Source: Betaproteobacteria bacterium (GTDB taxonomy: Bacteria; Pseudomonadota; Gammaproteobacteria; Burkholderiales; Rhodocyclaceae). From it: DNA of 9,277 bases. The notes beneath the pieces were generated by a model, which saw only the letters and a list, made by a program, of their open reading frames with translations, did no database searches and had not been told where the DNA came from. A program made the translations under genes and the position numbers. Location of the stretch: assembly GCA_028868235.1 (NCBI GenBank), contig JAGWUW010000074.1, positions 1 through 9,277 of the forward strand, in the 5' to 3' direction. This document shows positions 6,094-9,277 of this stretch, in pieces. How positions within the stretch are numbered: the stretch's first letter is position 1; each line of letters opens with the position of its first letter.

Positions 6094-8145
6094 ATGTCCA
6101 AATACACAAGTGACGCCCTTCGTTCTGTAGCCTTGGTCGGTCATGGCGCTGCCGGCAAGACCAGTCTGGCCGAAGCCCTGCTCTTCGCTACCGGAGCGAT
6201 TTTCGCCAAAGGTAGTGTCGACAAGGGCAATACGGTGGGCGATTCTGATCCACAGGAAAAGGAAGCCGGTCACTCCCTGAACTCGGCGATTGTTAATTTC
6301 GCCTACGAGGATACCCATGTTCACCTGATCGACACGCCGGGCTACCCCGATTTCGCCGGCCAAGCCATTGCTGCTCTGGCCGGAGTCGATACCGCCCTGA
6401 TTGTGATTAACGCCCAGACCGGCGTCGAGCTGATGACCGAGCGTATGATGCGCAATGCCGCCGAGCGCAAGCTGTGCCGGATGATCGTCGTCAACAAGAT
6501 CGATGCCGACAATCTCGATCTGCCGGGCCTGGTTGCCGATATCCGCGAGCGTTTCGGCAAGCAGTGCATGCTGCTCGACTTGCCGGTGCACGGGGCGGCT
6601 GATGTTGTCGAGGTACTCGGGCACGATGCCGGTGATGCCGATTTTGAATCCGTGGCAGCTGCCCACCGTGCTCTGATCGACCAGATCGTCGAAGAGGATG
6701 AAGACCTGCTGGCGCAGTATCTGGAAGATGGGGCTGATCCAAGTAGTACGGCGCTGCATGCGCCGTTCGAGAAGGCGTTGCGCGAGGGGCACCTGATCCC
6801 CATCCTGTTCACCTCGGCCAAGACCGGTGCCGGCATCAAGGAACTGTTGCATGTGCTGGCTTCGCTGGCGCCCAACCCTGCTGAAGGTAACCCACCGCCG
6901 TTCTACAAAGGTGAACCAGGGGGGGCGATAGAGTCCTTCCAGGCCGTTCCGGATGCCAGCAAGCATGTGCTAGCTCATGTTTTCAAGGTGGTCGCCGACC
7001 CGTATATGGGTAAAATTGGCATATTCCGGGTGCATCAAGGTACCGTGAAGAAGGACATGCAATTGTTCGTCGGTGACGGCAAGCGACCGATCAAGGTTGG
7101 TCACCTGTATCAATTGCAGGGCAAGGATACGATTGAGGTCGATGAGCTACTGCCAGGCGACATCGGTGCCATCGCGAAGGTCGATGACATCGATTTCGAT
7201 TGCGTGCTGCACGATTCACGCGACGAGGACCACATTCATCTTGTGCCGCTCGAATTCCCGAAGCCGATGGCCGGTCTGGCCGTCGAGACCCGGAAGAAAG
7301 GTGACGAACAGCGCTTGTTTGACATCCTCGGCAAGCTAGCCATGGAAGACCCGACATTCCTAGTCGAGCGCCATCCGACCAGCAACGAAACGGTTATCCG
7401 CGGTTTGGGCGAGATTCACTTGAAGGCGAAGCTGGCCAAGATGGCCAGCCAGTACAAATTAGAGGTCGATACCAAGCCGCCGCGCGTCCCCTACCGCGAA
7501 ACGATCACAGGTGAAGCCGAGGCCATGTACCGCCACAAAAAGCAGTCGGGAGGCGCCGGACAGTTCGGTGAAGTGCATCTGCGCATCGAACCAAAAGGGC
7601 GGGGCGAGGGTTTCGAGTTTGTCGATGCGGTGAAGGGGGGGGTCATCCCGGGGGTTTTCATGGCAGCTGTCGAGAAGGGCATCCGCCAGGGGCTGGAAGG
7701 CGGAGTGGTTGCCGGCTATGAGGTCGAGGATATCAAGGTCACCGTCTTCGACGGCAAAACCCATGCGGTCGATGGCAAGGAAGTCGCGTTTACCATCGCT
7801 GGTCGCAAGGCAGTCATTGAGGCCATCCGTAATGCCCGGCCGATCGTGCTGGAACCCATCGTCAGCATCGAGATTGTCGTGCCGGAAGGGGCGATCGGTG
7901 ACCTGACCGGCGACTTGTCCGGCCGCCGTGGGCACATCACCGGGACTGACGGTCGGGGTCACGGTATGGCAGCGATTTCTGGCGAAGTGCCGCTGGCTGA
8001 ACTGAACGACTACCAGTCGCGTTTGAAGTCGCTGACCGGCGGGCAAGGCAGCTACACCATCGAGTTTGCCCGCTATTCGGCCGTGCCGCCCAACGTCCAG
8101 CAGCAGATGGCGAGCAAGTTCCAGTTGCACGACGAAGACGACTAA
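6094..8145 (+). CDS. fusA2: Elongation factor G-like translational GTPase (EF-G2 type paralog)
   Basis: The product is 683 residues, the size of EF-G. AGGGAG at 6082-6087 precedes ATG 6094. The GTPase domain has the P-loop GHGAAGKTS (residues 16-24), switch II DTPGYPDF (80-87), NKID (134-137) and SAK (241-243). Domains II to V follow, with the domain IV signature KKQSGGAGQFGEVHLRIEP and a domain V containing DLSGRRGHITG. Three features differ from canonical EF-G. The P-loop is not AHIDAGKTT. Switch I reads EKEAGHSLNS where EF-G has ERERGITITS, so S61 replaces the Mg-coordinating threonine. Y84 replaces the catalytic switch II histidine. These changes fit the EF-G-like (EF-G2) branch rather than the main fusA, which normally sits in the str operon with rpsL, rpsG and tuf. 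The role is probably ribosome-linked, in stress or a specialised translation step, but is not settled for this branch. A terminator follows. Confidence 0.93.
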   Translation: MSKYTSDALRSVALVGHGAAGKTSLAEALLFATGAIFAKGSVDKGNTVGDSDPQEKEAGHSLNSAIVNFAYEDTHVHLIDTPGYPDFAGQAIAALAGVDTALIVINAQTGVELMTERMMRNAAERKLCRMIVVNKIDADNLDLPGLVADIRERFGKQCMLLDLPVHGAADVVEVLGHDAGDADFESVAAAHRALIDQIVEEDEDLLAQYLEDGADPSSTALHAPFEKALREGHLIPILFTSAKTGAGIKELLHVLASLAPNPAEGNPPPFYKGEPGGAIESFQAVPDASKHVLAHVFKVVADPYMGKIGIFRVHQGTVKKDMQLFVGDGKRPIKVGHLYQLQGKDTIEVDELLPGDIGAIAKVDDIDFDCVLHDSRDEDHIHLVPLEFPKPMAGLAVETRKKGDEQRLFDILGKLAMEDPTFLVERHPTSNETVIRGLGEIHLKAKLAKMASQYKLEVDTKPPRVPYRETITGEAEAMYRHKKQSGGAGQFGEVHLRIEPKGRGEGFEFVDAVKGGVIPGVFMAAVEKGIRQGLEGGVVAGYEVEDIKVTVFDGKTHAVDGKEVAFTIAGRKAVIEAIRNARPIVLEPIVSIEIVVPEGAIGDLTGDLSGRRGHITGTDGRGHGMAAISGEVPLAELNDYQSRLKSLTGGQGSYTIEFARYSAVPPNVQQQMASKFQLHDEDD

Positions 8146-8164
8146 CCGTGGCCGTCAACGGAAG

Positions 8165-8189
8165 AAAGGCCGGTTTAGCCGGACTTTTT
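8165..8189 (+). terminator. Intrinsic-type terminator in the convergent gap after the EF-G paralog
   Basis: AAAG (8165-8168) pairs with CTTT (8184-8187), and CCGG (8170-8173) with CCGG (8179-8182). One G-A mismatch separates the two helices, and the loop is TTTAG. The run TTTTT at 8185-8189 supplies the U-tract. It begins 20 nt after the EF-G paralog stop. On the minus strand the hairpin is followed only by CTTTCTTCC, so it may end transcription of the convergent kinase gene less efficiently. Confidence 0.7.
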
Positions 8190-8213
8190 GCATTGCCGAG
8201 CCATATACGGCGA

Positions 8214-9277
8214 TCAGGGGGAGGGGAATGCTGCCCGGACGCCAGCCAGCACACGCTCCAGTTCTTCTTCGAATGCGCTTAGCTTGTCGTTTAGATCTTT
8301 ACGTCCTTCCTTGATCGCTTGTTCAAGCTCAAGGGCGCAAGCGGATAATTGTTTGGCCCCAATCGTCCCGCCTGTTCCTTTCAGGCTGTGGGCGAGGCGG
8401 GCTGCCGTTTCCCTGTCATCGGCTGCTAATGCATCGCGAATTCGCACGTTCTCTCCGGCGAAGCGTGTCTGGAAATCGCGGAGAACCTTCTCATAGAGTG
8501 CAGCCTTGTTCATCATGCGGCGGAGCCCGTCGGCACCGTCGATGCCGGGCAGGTTGGTAAATGCCGGTGGGGCTGATTCCAAGGGGGTGGCGAGGGTCAG
8601 GGGCGCCGCCACAGCCTCATCTGCGGGCTCGGCGACCGGGCGGGCAGCAATGTAGCGGCGAATTATCGTAATCAGGCGTTCCGGATCGATGGGTTTGGTC
8701 AGAAAATCGTTCATGCCGGCATCAACAGTGCGCTGGCGTTCGTTTTCCAGTGCGTGAGCGGTCAGGGCGACGATGGGAATGTCGCGATGGAGCGAACCGC
8801 TGCGAATCCGCCGCGTTGCTTCCAGACCATCCATCTCGGGCATCTGGATATCCATCAGGATCAGGTCGATTTCCATGCCCGACTGTTCGAGTTCCCGAAT
8901 AGCAGCCTGACCGTTGTCGGCCAGCAGAACGGTTGCCCCCAGCGACTCAAGCAGGTCGCGCATGATTAACTGGTTAGTCGGCACATCTTCGGCAACCAGG
9001 ATGCGCGTTCCGGCCAGCGGTGCGGCGCCAATCGGCGCCTGAGCAGAACCACCGGCAGCATTTGGCAGGCCACGCAGCCGACCCAGTAGTTCGCCAATGC
9101 GGGCTGCGGTGACGGGTTTTTCGGCAATTTCATCGAAATCGCCGAGTACGCCGCGTAGCTTGGAGGAATGGGGATTATCCGCAGTAATCATGACCAATCG
9201 GGTTGTTTGCCCCAGTTTTTCGCGCAGGAGACCAGCCAGTTCCAAACCATCCATGCCGGGCATGTTGAGGTCGACCA
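8214..9277 (-). CDS. Hybrid sensor histidine kinase, C-terminal REC-REC-HPt part (5' end outside window)
   Basis: This minus-strand frame is open to the window edge and ends at TGA 8216-8214, leaving 353 residues. The frame continues upstream of the ATG at 9263: the preceding codons read VDLN, so VDLNMPGMDG is the phospho-acceptor loop of a first receiver domain, with its aspartate codon at 9272-9270. Numbering from that methionine, receiver 1 has T27 and K49 and ends near 62. Receiver 2 spans about 86-203, with E92/D93, phospho-acceptor D138 in LMDIQMPEMDG, T168 and K190. An Ala/Pro-rich linker (204-236) leads to an HPt domain whose phospho-histidine is H292 in AHSLKGTGG. This is the rear half of a multistep phosphorelay kinase. 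The kinase core and sensor, if present, lie beyond the window; a stand-alone REC-REC-HPt protein is the alternative. The input signal cannot be judged from here. Confidence 0.92.
   Translation of the reverse strand, partial: VDLNMPGMDGLELAGLLREKLGQTTRLVMITADNPHSSKLRGVLGDFDEIAEKPVTAARIGELLGRLRGLPNAAGGSAQAPIGAAPLAGTRILVAEDVPTNQLIMRDLLESLGATVLLADNGQAAIRELEQSGMEIDLILMDIQMPEMDGLEATRRIRSGSLHRDIPIVALTAHALENERQRTVDAGMNDFLTKPIDPERLITIIRRYIAARPVAEPADEAVAAPLTLATPLESAPPAFTNLPGIDGADGLRRMMNKAALYEKVLRDFQTRFAGENVRIRDALAADDRETAARLAHSLKGTGGTIGAKQLSACALELEQAIKEGRKDLNDKLSAFEEELERVLAGVRAAFPSP

Noticed and set aside
5947..6966. Minus-strand open frame of 339 codons
   Set aside because: It is antisense to the small membrane protein and the conserved GTPase domain of the EF-G paralog, and its translation shows no recognisable domain.
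7459..8130. Minus-strand open frame of 223 codons
   Set aside because: It is antisense to conserved domains IV and V of the EF-G paralog and has no family-like features.

Overview
The window reads as ordinary chromosome from a GC-rich Gram-negative bacterium. A betaproteobacterium, possibly of the Rhodocyclales, fits the base composition, the wording of the GlmU N-terminus and the gene set. That placement is inference from recalled family sequences, not from a search. Nearly all of the window is coding. I saw no rRNA, tRNA, CRISPR array, insertion sequence or phage gene.

Left part (1-3530, + strand): a stress-response module of three genes in a row. They are the C-terminal third of prkA (truncated by the window start), yeaH (DUF444, with a von Willebrand A-like metal site) and a spoVR/ycgB-family gene. 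A strong hairpin without a U-tract lies between prkA and yeaH. yeaH and spoVR overlap by four bases (ATGA), so they are probably translationally coupled. A perfect 7-bp hairpin follows the spoVR stop.

Middle part (3607-6068, + strand): first comes an unnamed gene for a protein with three predicted membrane helices, a short cytoplasmic connector and a C-terminal winged helix-turn-helix. It is the least conventional protein here, and its membrane part recalls the three-helix module annotated as YEATS-associated. Next is glmU, the bifunctional enzyme that makes UDP-GlcNAc for peptidoglycan and LPS. Then comes a small three-helix membrane protein of unknown function whose start codon overlaps the glmU stop codon by one base.

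Right part (6094-9277): an elongation factor G paralog (EF-G2 type) that lacks the canonical switch II histidine, followed by an intrinsic-type terminator in a convergent gap. On the minus strand is the C-terminal end of a hybrid sensor kinase (REC-REC-HPt), truncated by the window end.

No defence island or clearly new multi-gene system is visible. The best candidates for new biology are the membrane-anchored winged-helix protein, the small membrane protein coupled to glmU, and the EF-G paralog with altered GTPase motifs.
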